A stretch of DNA of 63,211 nt, taken from Heliocybe sulcata. Taxonomy: Eukaryota; Basidiomycota; Agaricomycetes; Gloeophyllales; Gloeophyllaceae. The stretch is taken from the NCBI GenBank assembly GCA_004369045.1, contig ML213507.1, forward strand, positions 700,755 to 763,965, in the 5' to 3' direction. This document shows positions 41,513 through 54,791 of the stretch, in pieces (within the stretch, counting starts at the first letter, position 1; each line of letters opens with the position of its first letter). The position numbers were made by a program, and so were the translations under genes. A model generated the notes under the pieces. The model had not been told where the DNA came from, made no database searches, and worked only from the letters and a program-made list of their open reading frames with translations.

Positions 41513-44500
41513 TAGGATGAGGAGGAAATGACCGGTGGTCAGAGGGTTAGGACGAGTAGGTCCGAGTGCTCGAACCTTCTATGCGTAAGGAAGGGTGGCG
41601 TCCACGACAACACGATATCGGTACACCGTGCCTCTTATATATATTGCTAGCGAGGGAAAACCAGCGAGCGAGCGGAAAGATTCCCCTGGCAGGATCGAGG
41701 CATTACCGTAGCGTGATCGAGATGGACATCTTGTCAGAGATGGGCTGAGTGAGAATCTTGGCTTTGAGGAACGGACTCGCATGTCCATGACGCAGCAAAA
41801 CGGCTGCAGATCTGATCCCGGCTTCGCAAAACGCGCAAGGCACCCGGACCGCTCCGTGACCTGCACGAGATGTCTTGATGGAGATGAGTGGATTGCAATG
41901 TTCCGCCACGGCTGTCCGCTGGGCAACAAGAATTGTCAGCGAAAGTCGTGAACATATGCAGTCAACGGAATCAAAATACATGCAATATATGTTCCGAGGA
42001 AAGACTCGTCGGGGCCGCTGTATGGCATTGAGATTTTCGTCCAGTAAATAGGCAGCGCCACTCATGGGATACTTGAAGCGCCTGATCGGGTTGAATATGT
42101 CAGCTTATGGGCGTATGCGGAACGACGGGGAACTTGGTCACCCATTGCGCGGATACGCAGGGCTCTTGCGAGCAGATTCGTTTAAAGCAGCTTGAGACCT
42201 ATGAAGACATATCTGTAGGATCTGCCTTGGAGCAGTGTTGTGCCTGACGCGTGCAGGAATAGTATCGTGTAGTTACCGCGTTTTCATTCACTCTGAGGCC
42301 AAAATGAAATACCCAGCACCAGTAGATCGTCAGCTGAAAGAGAGCTTTCGCATTTCGCATGCTATACGTTGGCATGTCCCAAGCACGTACTGGCTGTAAC
42401 AGGATCTCGCTTACGGGAAAGTCCGTTCCCACGGTGTCGGAACGAGTCATGTTGCAGCAACTTCCTTGAATTTGGGACGTAACTGTACCGCATCTGCCCA
42501 TACTGAGTTTCCTTTGTCAACATAGTCACCAGCATCTATGCTATTAGCAGGAGGATACCATGTTGAATCGATGGCTCAATTCGCCTCGTCATCCCTGTGC
42601 AACGTCCTCAGGCTTAAACCGCCTACGTATTATGTTCACATGGTTTCACGGCTCTGCCGACTGGGAAACTGGTAAAGGATATTTGAACGGTACGCAGGGC
42701 TCGGCGTGCGTGTACTGAACTCTGACAGTGCAGGGATATCTTCGTCAAATAAGTCATGGTCCCGGCCTCTCAACTCCGCGCCCGATCTGGAGCCCTCAAT
42801 CCTGCGCCGAACATGGAATCCAACTGGGTCTCGCAGTTCAGTCAGGCAAAGTTTAGAGCTGAAACTTTGAAGCCGTTTGCCGTTGCTTCGCAGCACTCCT
42901 CGAATCTCGATGGCCCATACAGGCTCCGTGTAACTGATACCATCCTTCAGGGCCAGACGAATTTCTTGTCATTTGCTGTACAAGCGCTGACCAACTTGGA
43001 TATGAACCCAGTATCAAAGGTTAGTGTAGGCTCTCGAGGTAATCTATGACAAGGAACGTCTATTATTACATCTATGTACCAGTACTATTCCCGTCCCGTC
43101 GTCGGACGGGACAGTTCCTGGCATGATCGCAAACTTTCAAGATGCATCATAGGGAGGCACATTTCATCCTTCAGTTTAGCCTCGACGTCATGATCTCCGA
43201 ATAGAAAGCGGTGAGCATCGCTTACTGACGGCTGACTGACTGCGCTCCGAACTTTGAAAGCCAGGTCGATATAGCACGACACTTGACTGCCGATCGCCCT
43301 GCGACAAGACTAAAGCCTCGTGCTGAATAAGTGATTACAGAAAACCATTATCAATACGAGGAATCCGGTGAGTGTTCGCATTGTTGATAAGCCTTGTTAT
43401 GTCACCCTACGCGGATGTTGCGAAACGAGTACCAAATCTCCAATCACCGAGTCCTGTACCCATGGAGATGCGTGTCTGACACATTACTTTCAACTAGGGA
43501 TGGATTCAGGGTCTTACAGACGTGTCTTCGGATCGGGCAGCCTTCCATAGGCCAAGACACTCAACAAATATCTGAAGCAAACAAAAGTCGACCTGAAATT
43601 TATGTTCTCTGCACCTGGCACTCTCGATCGACTCTTAGCTGATTTTTGCGTATATTCTCATGCTATCTGGACTTTAAATACTCCTACTCCACTCCGGCAG
43701 ATACTCAAAGGACCATCGGCAACAAGGCTATGGTGCGCTCAGCGATCCTGATGCTATTGCTCCTGGGCCTGAACCCTTAGTTGCCGTAAGGTATGAATGC
43801 CACAGGCATGCGCAGGCCGAATGGCAGTGATTCTGCTCTCATTCGCTGAGAATGACTGGGAATGCATCTTAGGTTTCACCGAGATCGCTCAGTTCGCCAA
43901 TCTGCCTGCCGACTTCTGTGTGCTCCGCGCTGCAAAAAACGCCGGTTCATAAAATCACAACAGATGCTGAGCGATCCAGCTATCAGACACACGTTAGGGT
44001 AACTTCCATCCGATTCTCCGCTGAGAACGGATCTAAAGCTATTTAAGGCCTTTCACCGCGCTTTGCGTCTGGACACACCTGATCCAGGACCGCCATATGC
44101 TGGACCGCTCACGTCTTGCAATTCTATAGGTTTCCCTGAGCCACAGTCGGTGCCGCTCATCCAATGCCTGAGTTCTCCGGCGCCTTCACGACCAAGCCAT
44201 CAGAATTTTTCTTTGCTGAGCGCCCAGTTTCAGTGCCCTTTCTCCAGCTAGGTGTTACATCTCCCATACCCGAAGGTTTCCTGACTAGCGCCGCATCGAC
44301 CAATCACGTATGATGAAAGCGTGACAGTATGGATGGGGACTGGAATTCGTCATGATCATCGTGGAAGAGGTGACTTACGGCGCTCCTTGTGTCTTGCAGC
44401 TCTGTCGTTTCATCGACCACGACATCGGATGCCGTGAGGTTCTTAAGATTGGCCTGTACAGCAACCAGCCTCTCATAGCGCAGCACTTTGAAAGAGAAAA

Positions 44501-44965
44501 GGTGCGTACAAGACTCCGTGATGAGCAGAACTGATTAGTCCTTTTCTTCTCAGTGAGTGTCGCGTCCCGCTCATAAACTCGCAACCTGCTAAAACTAGGC
44601 ACGGAGAGTACCGACAGCCGTATAGGCCGTAGCTATATCAAAGCTCGGGATTGTCGGAAATTTGAGGCATCCCAGTGCATAACTTCCGTGCATCAAATAC
44701 GGGGCAGCCAGAAGCCGTCGTGAGTCGCCATATGATACACATTTTTGAATGTCTTGCGGCATAAGGAGCGTCTTTATGTCGCCCAACATGCTTAGCCAAG
44801 GAATAGGTAGCCATGCCTACGTGTGCTTATGTGGGAAGGTATGCACTACGGTATAGTTTGTTTACATCTCGTCCCACAGTAGTAAATATCCTGCGTAGAC
44901 AAGTATATCGTCCATATACAAATATCCATATACAAATATAGCGCATGATCCTCGAAGGACGTCCT
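41513..44965. other. 3.4 kb between the tyrosinase paralogues, no gene recognised
   Basis: Short overlapping frames only. It includes the promoter of copy 1 and the 3' flank of copy 2. I saw no third tyrosinase relic and no transposon domain. Confidence 0.5.
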
Positions 44966-46594
44966 CTACTGGTAGGTATAGCATAAATACCCACCAGTAG
45001 TGTTCATTACGTCGCGAACCGTTGATTCGGGGAACATTCCGTCGGCCATTATCGCAGAACCCAGCTGCACGGGCTCTTCTCAGTTCTTCTGTACTTCCGA
45101 GCAAGCTATTTCGCACTTACGCTCATCATGGGCGGTGCGCCCGTAGGGTATCTTTGGAACTCGGGCCAATCTTCGAGAACAGATACGGTCCCGCCACTGA
45201 ACTGCCAGAAGTTCGCGGGGTCTCTGTTCTGCCAGTCGTACCATATTTTATCCACCATCTGTAAGACGCGTGTGGTTCAATACAGAAAAGAGGGAAGCAA
45301 TGTAAGACAGCGTTACCGCGTGGTGTAAGAAGAATATCGGGTCTGCGTGTTAACGGAAGTCAGGATTGACGAAGCCAGGTCAAAGACGGATCCTACCGTT
45401 GACTGAAAACGTGGGTCCAGGCACGCAGGTCGGCGGTGCATCCCAAGGGCAAGTACCGCCGAGATCACTTAATCCGGCAACCCGTTCAGTATATGAACAC
45501 CCGTATGCCAGATATACACCTACCCTCCTACTATGAAGTGGAGGCTATTGTGTGAGCCCTGTACAGTAGGCAAGGAAATGGTCAGATATGGGCACCTAGG
45601 CAGTAGCGTCACTCTGAATCACCTGGAACCTAGCTAATTCTGTCTGCAGTCCGACGAAATCTCCGGTAAAACCGTTGATCATCTTCCCGACTTCTTCTAT
45701 GGTGAAGCTATCATTGCCGTGGAAATACGGGTTGGTCGACCACGGCCAAGGAGCATTCATGAACGGCATGAAAGTGAAGTTGCGACGGAGTACGTGCGGC
45801 GACGGGTAGGACAGCGGAAAGCCAGCAAGTCCGCCGTCCTTGACGGCGTAGTCGTCGCGGGGATCACCCCAGCCGCCGAGGCCGCTGACTGGATCGGGAT
45901 CCTTCCAGAAGCCCGAGTTCTCGAAGTCGGTAGCATCTTCAAAAGGGCGGAAGGTTACCTGAAGCTGAACGGAGCGGGCTAATCCGGACATACCCATTGA
46001 CCAGTTCCAGTATGGGAGCACACCCTGAAATCCGCATTTGTCTCGTAGGATCGTCTCGTAGGTGTTGATATACCATCGGTGCCAAGGGAAGAAATGACCG
46101 GTATAATGTATCTAGCCATGACGATGAGAGGTCTGGCAGAGCTCTGTAGTATCTGGAGCCTTACCTTGGTGTTCAGGTCCATGTGTATGTAGACGAAGTC
46201 TGGAAATTTGGATCAGTCATGGGCGGCAAAGTGTATACGACAGAGCTACCATCATAGTATGACCCTGACTCATTCACGGGAGGTATATCGAACGGGAATA
46301 CCGTGGGCTGAAGGTCAGGAGTATGAGGCAGTCGAGCCAGGCACTAAAGAGCGGGCATTAGTATTGACACTGATCAATCGTCAGTCAACAGAAAATTCTT
46401 ACGTTAGCAGCTCTGATAAAGTCGGCTCGCTCGTCAAGAGACAACATTCTCCATTCCCTTCTGACGCTTGGGGCCGTGCACGATAAAGAGCTCGGGCTGC
46501 TCTCAATATCGGCGAGGACAACCTCTGCCGCCTCATCAGGCCTTGCGAAAGGCAAGGAGAAAAGGCTCAGAATGAAGGTGCCAAAACGTAGCAT
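44966..46594 (-). CDS. Tyrosinase-family type-3 copper oxidase, copy 2
   Basis: Paralogue of the gene at 39880-41512 with the same exon order. Signal peptide MLRFGTFILSLFSLPFA; REWRMLSLDERADFIRAAN; CLARLPHTPDLQPTVFPFDI; DFVYIHMDLNTK; FPWHRWYINTYETILRD; PYWNWSMGMSG (Asn replaces Asp of PYWDW); GGWGDPRDDYAV; SYPSPHVLRRNFTFM; GSHNSLHFIVGG. CPWDAPPTCVPGPTFSVN follows, then DPIFFLHHA, MVDKIWYDWQNRDPANFW, and a final exon ending NTTGGYLCYTYQ-stop at 44966. All copper histidines are present and splice sites look good. A tandem duplication with later divergence is the simplest origin. The expected product is extracellular. Confidence 0.87.
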
Positions 46595-49354
46595 TGTGCT
46601 AACAGTCTGCGAAGGTAGGTAGACAATAGATCGAGTGATACTGAGTGAGGTGGGAGGGGCAAACCTGAGGCAGTGAAGTACGGGTCATGCTCGTTTATAT
46701 TAGTGCCATAAGCAGTCTAGTTCCCTGTTGTGTATCGTATCCACTTCCCAACTTGTCCTAAGCAAGGGGGGAAGTACACCACCCGGGTCCGGTGCTCATG
46801 CTGGTGCTCTTCGGACCTGGCACGCTACCGGGCACAAGGACAGCCAAAATCTATCTCATTTAGGATGTCAGGTAATTCCCGGCGGAAGTTGAGTTACCAT
46901 ACCGTGACGGTTGGCGGAGTCGTGCTTCACGGGGTCGGGATGTCATAACAGGGCGCCATGTCCCTTGATAGTTCGCGGATTACAGATCGCTACTGCGGCC
47001 AGGAGGATCTGAACATGCGTTCGACATAGTTGACGGCTCCTTTGACGTCAACATCAGTCGAAGATACTGAGATTTCGAGAAGTGCTCGCGATCTGGGCCA
47101 CGCTATAGTAACGAATGCATAGCCTGGCACGCCGGTATTCTGGGACGACTGGACCCTCACCTATCTCTTGACACCGTCACAGGATGCGATGAAAGACGGG
47201 GAACAGTTGAGTAAACCGTTCTTCCACCAGATGCTGCAGACATGCGCCGCGCAGACGGGTTTGCTGAGTCAATGACCTCCTCCACGTCTGTCATACCATC
47301 CAGTCTTATGAAGCGGCATCACGCATGACTTGCATGGTGCGCGATGAGCCCCGGGTGCTCCATTAGTCTTATAGGGAGTGTGGGACGCGTTGCCTATGTT
47401 GAGCAACGACAAGGAATGTACATCCCGGGAAGACTAGCAAGCAGCGACATAGAAGGACTTGGTATAGGTTGGCAAGACGTCAAGGCTTCTCGGGCGGGTT
47501 CCGCTGGAATCCTGTGACCTTCGGAACTGCTGGCCGCTTGAGCGGCAGACGGAGCATAGCATGCTAATGTTTACAATGTTCCTCCGTCTGAGTAATGAAG
47601 GAAGTCGAGCGGAAAGGCTTATGCTTGCAGCAGAAACACGATGCCAGCTATGTTCGTAGAGTCAAGTTGAGCTGTGCTTACAAAGCAATAGGTACCGGTT
47701 CCTCTCCCGAACGTGCTTTCGCCAGAACTTATCAGTGTTCAATCCTACTCTGAGCCGGTCTCGAAGTATCTTGACTCTATGCATAGACTCGCTGACTTAC
47801 CTGTGTTCCAAGGGGTGGTCGTTCTCATCTTTCTAGTCGCGCATGCTTCCGAGCGGAACTCCAAATGCGTTTCGCGGCTTTCAAAATAGACCCCTGCTTC
47901 AAGTCGCCTCGCCGTTCTTCCTGCGCATGAGTACCTTGATGTACGAATCTTGTAAGTTCGACTTCAATGCATCGAAGGGACGGGGATCATACCACGACGG
48001 GAGTCCTAACATAGCTCGACCTTTCAAAGCAGAGTGAGCTCAAGCCCAGTAATATCTTCGGTCCGGTATCTAATTGCTGTCCTGTTCCAAAAATACATTC
48101 AGCGGCGTACTGCACAAGCGGGGCAGCTCACTGCAGGTCGACGGCAGACATCCATGACCTCTTTAACGCAAGATGGCCATATCGCTCCGGCCTCCTCTAG
48201 TCTCGCTGCACAATGCACTGAACAATAGTCTCCGAGACGCCATATTGCGGGTCCACTTCCCGCGTCGAGGGCCATCGCGATGGAAGTTCTTTTCCGTGGC
48301 GCACGTCAAACCAGACAGCATTGCGCATCAACCCCATGGGGCACCAAGTGACCATCCCAGGTATGAAATTATCTACCAACTTTACGACACATCATATCCT
48401 GCGAACTTTGTCTCTGGGTCTTGAGCGGCTCCTTCTCTGCCTTCGCATTGCGCTCACCGCCCTTCAGTAACGGCAAGCTTCCAGAACCCATCTCTTAGAC
48501 CCGGGGTGAGTACGCCTTTGCCCAATTATTTGTTTGGGTTGGGCTACAGCCTAGAGAGAATGGTTCCGAACAGCGTTAAACCGGAAGTGTCAAACCAACT
48601 GCGCTAATAGGAACATATTAACATCACCTGCAGATGTGCCACAGATCCACAGTGGCGTGCGGGGACTATATAGTTCACCTGCTACTCCAACTGTGTATGA
48701 CCCTGCATTGCTGCTCGTGCAATGATATGCCGTTCAGCTGACCCTCCGTGCATCCGGCGCTCCCCCACTCCAGTACTTAATGCGCGCGGATCGGATATAC
48801 CGAAGGTACGGCTGAAGGTTCGACAAGAAGATGACATATGGTATGAGCAACGACTACGTCTGGTTCTACCAATTACACCCACACGTACGTCTCCCGAGAT
48901 CTTTACTACTCCTACATGGCATGTCGTACAAATGGCTATCGACGGTCTGGCGTCTGACTTTGTTACCTTGACATTCCGAGAGGCGACAGATGATTGTACA
49001 GGGCCATCCCTACAAACTAGACACGGTATCACTCCTATTTCCAGCTTTTGATATTAGTAGACATTGCACCTGCAAGCGGTCAATCAGCTTGATGACCATG
49101 TGCACGTTTCTGCTCCCGGCGAACAGCACAGATGGGTGACCATTCCTGGCTGTGATCGGCGACTTCAGACTGTCTCGGTGGTCAGCGTACTGTGGTCGAC
49201 CTTCCATCGTTTAAATGACATACCATGAGGCAGCCCAGGAGGTGCCTTGGGAAAGAAGTCGAATGCGCGAAGAATAAGCACCGCCTCCTCTTCGGTAAAC
49301 TCCATATCCGCAGACGGCGGCTTTACTCTAGCAGATGCCTGTAGTGCTACGGTT
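46595..49354. other. 2.7 kb without a recognisable gene
   Basis: Covers the promoter of tyrosinase copy 2 (a TATATT-like word near 46697) and a long stretch of chance frames on both strands. Nothing I can name. Confidence 0.5.
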
Positions 49355-50533
49355 CTAGCGCGTCTGCGGGCACATAGCGGCGTGATCGCGCACCTGGAGG
49401 CTGCCGGAAGATTTCTTGCCGATAAGCTTGCGCCGGAAGTTGTCGAAGGAGATGAAATGCAAAGACGCGAAGGAGACGTTCGACCGGGAGCGGACGTGAG
49501 CAGGGGGAGGGGGAGGAAGGGGAGAGACGCAGGCGGCGAATGGGTCGCTGTGGTCGAAGAAGTCGCGGCTTGGGGTGGGCGGGAGCATAGGAGAGCACCA
49601 TGAGATTGAGCGCACGGACGACGGTCTGTCAGATTGAGCTTGAACGGACACGAGTAACGCCACTAGAGGATTCTGGGAGGTCAGGCATCATGTGACGGTA
49701 ACATAAATTACACATCCGGACTTACGGTGAATAGACGACATGGTTAGGCATGTCCAAAGCGCGAAAAGAACGCATTGAACAAGAGGCAAGATGTTTCCAT
49801 CGAGGAAGTACAATGCCATGTATGTGACCGCTGTCAGTTGAGCGGCCCAGAGAAAACAGGCGGGTATGAACCAAGATGCGTTACGTCGGCGGCAATAAAC
49901 AACAAAATGGACGAGGGGGATCAGCGTTAGGAGAGTATTGATGAGCCAGCCCAGAGGAGTGAGAAGCTGAGGCAACCGGTGACGATATGGCAGGAGTGAC
50001 AGTAAGGAGCAGATAGCAGCTGAACATAGAGATCTTTGAGCTTAGTCCAGTGAAGAAAGACAGCAGGGCTGACCAGTGAGGAGGGATAAGACCAAGCACA
50101 GCGTTAACAAGCGCCGCAAACGCCTTCTGAGCCATGAATCCAGTATCATATGGGCGCGCCATTTGCCGGAGAGAACCAGAACTGGCAGAATGCCTACTGA
50201 TGACCATGAATATATCAGCGCGATCCCAATCAAAATCGTCGTCACAGCCGGCAATTACTTACATTGAATCTGCACGGCATACTTTAACGCCTCGACAACA
50301 GCGTCGATCTTTTGATTGGGGACGGATCGAGAACGAAGGAATACGGTGGAGATTGTGAACGCCCCAGAGGCGCCAGAGCACAGGCCTAGAGACACCACAA
50401 AGGCAAAAAATAGGACACGATCGCGCTTACTTGACCAAACGGCTCTGGAGCAGAAACGAGCGACTGATAAACATATGGCAAAACCGAGAACCAGGAAGGA
50501 CAGTATGGCTGAGACCAGTTGGAAGTGCTCCAT
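49355..50533 (-). CDS. Multipass membrane protein, unknown
   Basis: Minus-strand spliced gene starting MEHFQLVSAILSFLVLGFAI at 50533. Exon 1 holds two hydrophobic segments (to EALKYAVQIQ, donor GTAAGT near 50265). Exon 2 (about 50215-50000) reads MAQKAFAALVNAVLGLIPPH and SKISMFSCYLLLTVTPAISS. Exon 3 (about 49975-49735) reads PLGWLINTLLTLIPLVHFVV and FIPACFLWAAQLTAVTYMAL, ending at a GTAAGT donor. A likely last exon (49660-49355) encodes a Ser/Pro-rich cytoplasmic-type tail ending MCPQTR-stop. At least five membrane segments followed by a disordered tail resemble basidiomycete orphan 7TM-like proteins, but I cannot assign a family. Exon 2-3 junctions are uncertain. Confidence 0.6.
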
Positions 50534-51477
50534 CGAGGAGGGGATGTCGCAGCAACGCACAGAATTTCGAGGTCTTCGTATTAATATTGCTGTCACGGGC
50601 ATTAAGGGGGATAACCCAATAGGAAGTCCTGCATGGTACGGGTCCGGCCTGGATATGGAGGATTACATCCCTTACTTGCATAAGCTCAGTATTGAATGCG
50701 AAGATCATTTACGTGCTACCACAAATGGCGCACGTCCAGTCCCGCGCACCTGTATTCGATATTCGCGTTGCCTTACACGAACAGGAAGCTGCTGAAGTGA
50801 CAGCTGAGGTGGGTCAGGATTCACGTTTCAACTGTAGCGGGTAAGATGATGCATGGCCCATGAGCGCTTTCCTTAGCGTTTTCTTCTTCGATATAGACGA
50901 CTACTAGGAAACTGGTACACGGTAGTGACAACGGGCAAACAGCTCACATGGAGGATGTATCCTGTTGCCAGGTCCGCTGAAGAACTTGATCGTGCCCAAA
51001 GCTTTCTTTTATCTGACAGACATCACGGCTCCGTCCGACGTTACTCGTCCGCGATATCTTGAAGGAATACCGCAAACCATGAGCAGACAGACCGCCAATT
51101 CCGAGCCATCTGATAAATCAAACTAGAGCACAGTTTCGCCTCTTCTGTAGGGACAAGGCAGACAACGGAAGCAGATCTGAAGAGTCTCAGTCTGAAGCTT
51201 GAAGCTTGAAGGGACGAACTTGTTCGGAAGCGAATTATCGGCAAGGTTACATAAGCCAAAGTGGTCCTCGGTCACACCCGTCACGTGTCCCAGTTACATC
51301 TTCTGCCGGGTCGACAGCATGTCGAAATCAGAGCACTGAGCTTGTTACTGGACTATGCAAATCACTAAAGGCCAGCACATCAAGTTGAACACCTAATACT
51401 TGGGTCTCTTTTGTCCTCTCATCCAGGCGGCGATTTCAACTCTATTCATATGTCAAGGAGCACCCGTAGTTACCGCC
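50534..51477. other. Intergenic between the membrane protein and F-box genes
   Basis: The two genes diverge from here. No extra gene is supported; frames on the plus strand at 50316-50795 are shadows of the membrane protein gene or chance. Confidence 0.45.
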
Positions 51478-53482
51478 ATGATTGAACGTGGTGCTGGTGG
51501 CACGCTCCTTCCTCTCGCTCGTCTACTTCGCCTTGCACCTTCTAGCACCAAGCCAGTGTTCTTGCTCCTACCAGGCGATGTTCTCCTGGAGATTGCCAAG
51601 TGTCTGCCATGTCTAGCGGACGTGCTGCACATGTGTCTTTCGGTAAGCACTTGTCCGCGGACCCTGCAATCGCCTGTAACCGGTAATTCGCAACCTTAGT
51701 CGTCTCTGATATACAACCAAGTAATGGAAGTGCTCTATACCTCTGTCGACCTTTCCTCGGCACAGCAGTGTTCCCGGACGTTAAGCATGCTGCAGAATCG
51801 TCCGGAAGTCTCTCGGCATGTTCGGCAGCTGGTTGTGCGACCAGACGACGATCCTAGACGAAAGCGCAGGAGGTATTCTCCGGTCGATGGTTACCTCGTC
51901 TCTGCAGCTGTGAGGCAAGCTGCCCACAAACTCGATGCATTGCATACCTTCATCTGGGATGGGGAGGATCTTCCACCGTATGACGATATGTGGTTCGCTC
52001 TCCGTGTATGGTATGTTGGTTCCAGGCATGCCACTTCGGTCAACTGAAGAAAATCAATTCCACATTAGCTGCCCGCAATTGCATACGATTGGCACCAGTA
52101 TCGGTCCCGTAACACCTAATCCCCGGAGTCATGTGGGTGCACTCAGCCAGGCTGGCTCTTGGAAGCTGACCTACGGAACGAGTAGCTGTTCGACTTCAGC
52201 AACTTAAAGGGATTTTCCCTCACTCTACGGTCCGGTCTCTACAGTAGCTTTGACACCTGGGGTGCGCAAGTCTCTGCAATGGTACTTATGTGCGATTTAT
52301 TGACATTTATCAAGATGACTTGCCTCCGTTTCGGCCGATGTGGGAGATGCTTATTAAACGATGTCCAGACCTTCAGGTCCTCACTGTAGACGGCATTTCA
52401 GCCCGTCCCGGAGATGCTCGCATCATGTACAGCGCTCGCTGGCCAAAGCTCCGCACCTTGGTTGTAGGGCCGATTTTGATCCAACATGAAGCACACATAT
52501 TCAATCACGACGAGAAGCCCCCTTTTGCTGCCTTCCTCGAGGGCCATCCCGAACTAAGGTCCCTTCATCTCACTACTCACGCCGCTGGCCTTAGTGCCGC
52601 AGACCTCCATGCCTTACACCCCCACGCGTTACCGGAGCTGTCAGAATTTTGCGGTAGTTTGTCGCAATTGCAGGCTTTACCGAGGCCGGTTCTGAAGTCG
52701 ATTAAGTCGGCGCGTTTCCCGGAACCGATGCTGTTGCGCGAGGTGACGCCACCGCTGACGGTATCTATGGTCCTGCAGACGTTGCCATCCTTGACGAATC
52801 TCAACATCGACTTCGTGCTACAGTCTGGGTACTACGATAACATCGGCGTTCTCAAGTCGATCGTGTCTAGCTGCCCTCTTTTAACGAACTTAGAGATCAC
52901 GTGCAGCTCACAGCCGGCGTTCTACCTTGTTAGTGTTCCGTCTTGTTGACCGCCTAGTCCATACTTAGGATGTTTCTCCATTTGCAGGATGCGTTCTCGA
53001 GGGCGATTCGTTCTCTGTCCAAGCTGCGGACACTAGCCTTGACAATCGTCAGAGTGCCAGGCGACGAGCCTATGATCAAGGGCGCAGCGCGCATCGCCCT
53101 CTCCAACCCGCGCCTACGGAGGTTCACTGTCTCCTACATCTCCCGCTACACCTCTTTTCCGCGTCACTCCCACCACATCTACGTGGCTCTCATGCCCTTG
53201 GACGCATATGAGGTGGGCTCGTACGAGCTGATATGCGACCAGCATGGTCTCCCGATCAAACTCATCGTGTACGAGCGCCATTCGCAAGCGTTGCTGTGGA
53301 TGCACTGGGTGACCCGGCGTAGGTATGTGCATGACCTCCGGCCCCCCGGTCATCCCGATGCACAGAGGAAGGGGTTCACGCAGTTGCTGATGGAGAAGGG
53401 GAATGCTGGTGAGGAGGCACGGTTGTTATTCTTTTGTTGTGTGCTTGTTCTGTTGGCTTTCACGGCGACTCTGAGAACGTAG
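51478..53482 (+). CDS. F-box/leucine-rich repeat protein
   Basis: Spliced gene starting MIERGAGGTLLPLARLLRLA. The F-box-like segment is LLLPGDVLLEIAKCLPCLAD with VLHMCLS, interrupted by an intron after LS (donor near 51643). Downstream are LRR-like stretches: LDALHTFIWDGEDLPPY, CPDLQVLTVDGISARPG, LRTLVVGPILIQ, HPELRSLHLTTHAAGLS, LPSLTNLNIDFVLQSGYY, CPLLTNLEITCSS, and LSKLRTLALTIVRVPGD. F-box/LRR proteins are substrate receptors of SCF ubiquitin ligases; the target here is unknown. The last ~60 codons (WMHWVTRRRYVHDL to AFTATLRT-stop at 53482) fall inside the segmental repeat and end in a hydrophobic tail. The same tail, inverted, lies at 2645-2832 without the rest of the gene. Confidence 0.77.
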
Positions 53483-54570
53483 ACGATGCAGGATATTGTA
53501 GAATGTGTATGACTGTACGATTGTACATTGTGGCCTAGCGCGTTCCGCAAAAGAGATGAGTAGTTGTTGTAGTTAATGTTTGTACCTCCGTTACGCCTTG
53601 AGCCTAGCGTCTAGATTGTGTACTGTAATAGGATACCGCTGCATGCGCTTGTAGCGCTCAGCACCAAAATTCGCGGGGGCGGCGACGATGATGATCCATG
53701 TTAAATGTGCTGTCCGTGGACCCGTGCGTGAAGACGGAGAACCCTGCTGAGTACTGGGATCCGAGTGAGCATCTGGCGCAGGATGACGTAGGCATTTTGG
53801 CTGGCAGTTAAAGTGGACATATATGATAACCCTGACAGTAGGCTGACAACCCACGCACAATTGAGGGTAAATGACCCTGGGCGCGGCAGTCGGGGTTCAT
53901 TTGTACACCGAGCGTACTGAGCGAGGTAACGTCGCCGCAGTTGAAATGTCACTGTTGGTTTCAGCACTCAAGTCCTCAATCGTGAAGTATCGTGTCTTCT
54001 ATCAGCGGTGATAGCGGAACCGACTTGCACTAGGTATTTTGGAGGGTGGGTCCATCAGAGCGGAAGAATAGGGCAGGCAATAAGGTCTTGTCAAACGCGA
54101 ACAACGCATGAAGACGTCACCTCACAGCGAATGTAGACGGGATTGTCAGTAGTCGACCCTTGATAGTGGCGTACGATTATCAGAGCTCTGAAGCTGGGGC
54201 TCTGACTTACAGGTGGAGTGCACTGGCAACGCCTCAGGGAGAGGACTGATGGACGCTGCTGAACATGTTTGAAATAGACTGCCAGCGTTGACGTTGCGAG
54301 GACAGCGCAAACGAATAGGGAGACACAGGACCACATTAGTCAGTGATCCATAGCAGAAGAGCAAAAACAGAGTCTCTGCGGATTTCATGGGGGACCCTGA
54401 ATTTTTAGTCGAGTCATGTACACGGCCGCTAGCTGCTGAATCGCAGGAACCCCGCGACAGCCTGAGTACGGACAGTGAATTTGAATATATATGCATGTCC
54501 AGTGCGCTGAAGATAAGCGTCATTCAGTGACCTCGGTGTTTGCCCGTTTGCCACAGGGTAGCAAACGCAA
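53295..54570 (+). repeat. Right copy of the long inverted segmental repeat
   Basis: Reverse-complement match to 1-198 plus 1736-2832. It includes the 3' end of the F-box gene and about 1.1 kb downstream. It lacks the Helitron present in the left copy. Reading its reverse complement across about 54345-54395 gives a continuous sequence (CCGCAGAGACTCTG then TTTTTGCTCTTC) at the insertion point. It probably extends right of 54570, but the left partner is cut off by the window edge. Confidence 0.87.
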
Positions 54571-54791
54571 CCCAGGCAAAGAAGCATCCGGATATCCCAA
54601 GGTTTGGTCCATAGGATAATACAGAGGAGCAGACCCATCTCCGCCGTTGCGAGGGTCGATAAATTCGTAGCTAGGGTCGACTTGGATGTCGAGGGTCGCT
54701 TCCGCGTCGGGTAGTGCCACATGTCCTCATCGGGCCTATTCTTCCTTGGTGTGGTAATCCTCAGGAAGTCGCCGTAGAGCGGAATGGACAA
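54520..54791 (-). other. Possible coding remnant, unassigned
   Basis: Two overlapping minus-strand frames (LSIPLYGDFLRITTPRKNRP; DPSYEFIDPRNGGDGSAPLY) are open across this segment. One of them continues into the matching sequence at the window's left edge. They may be exons of a gene duplicated with the repeat. I do not recognise the product. Confidence 0.3.
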
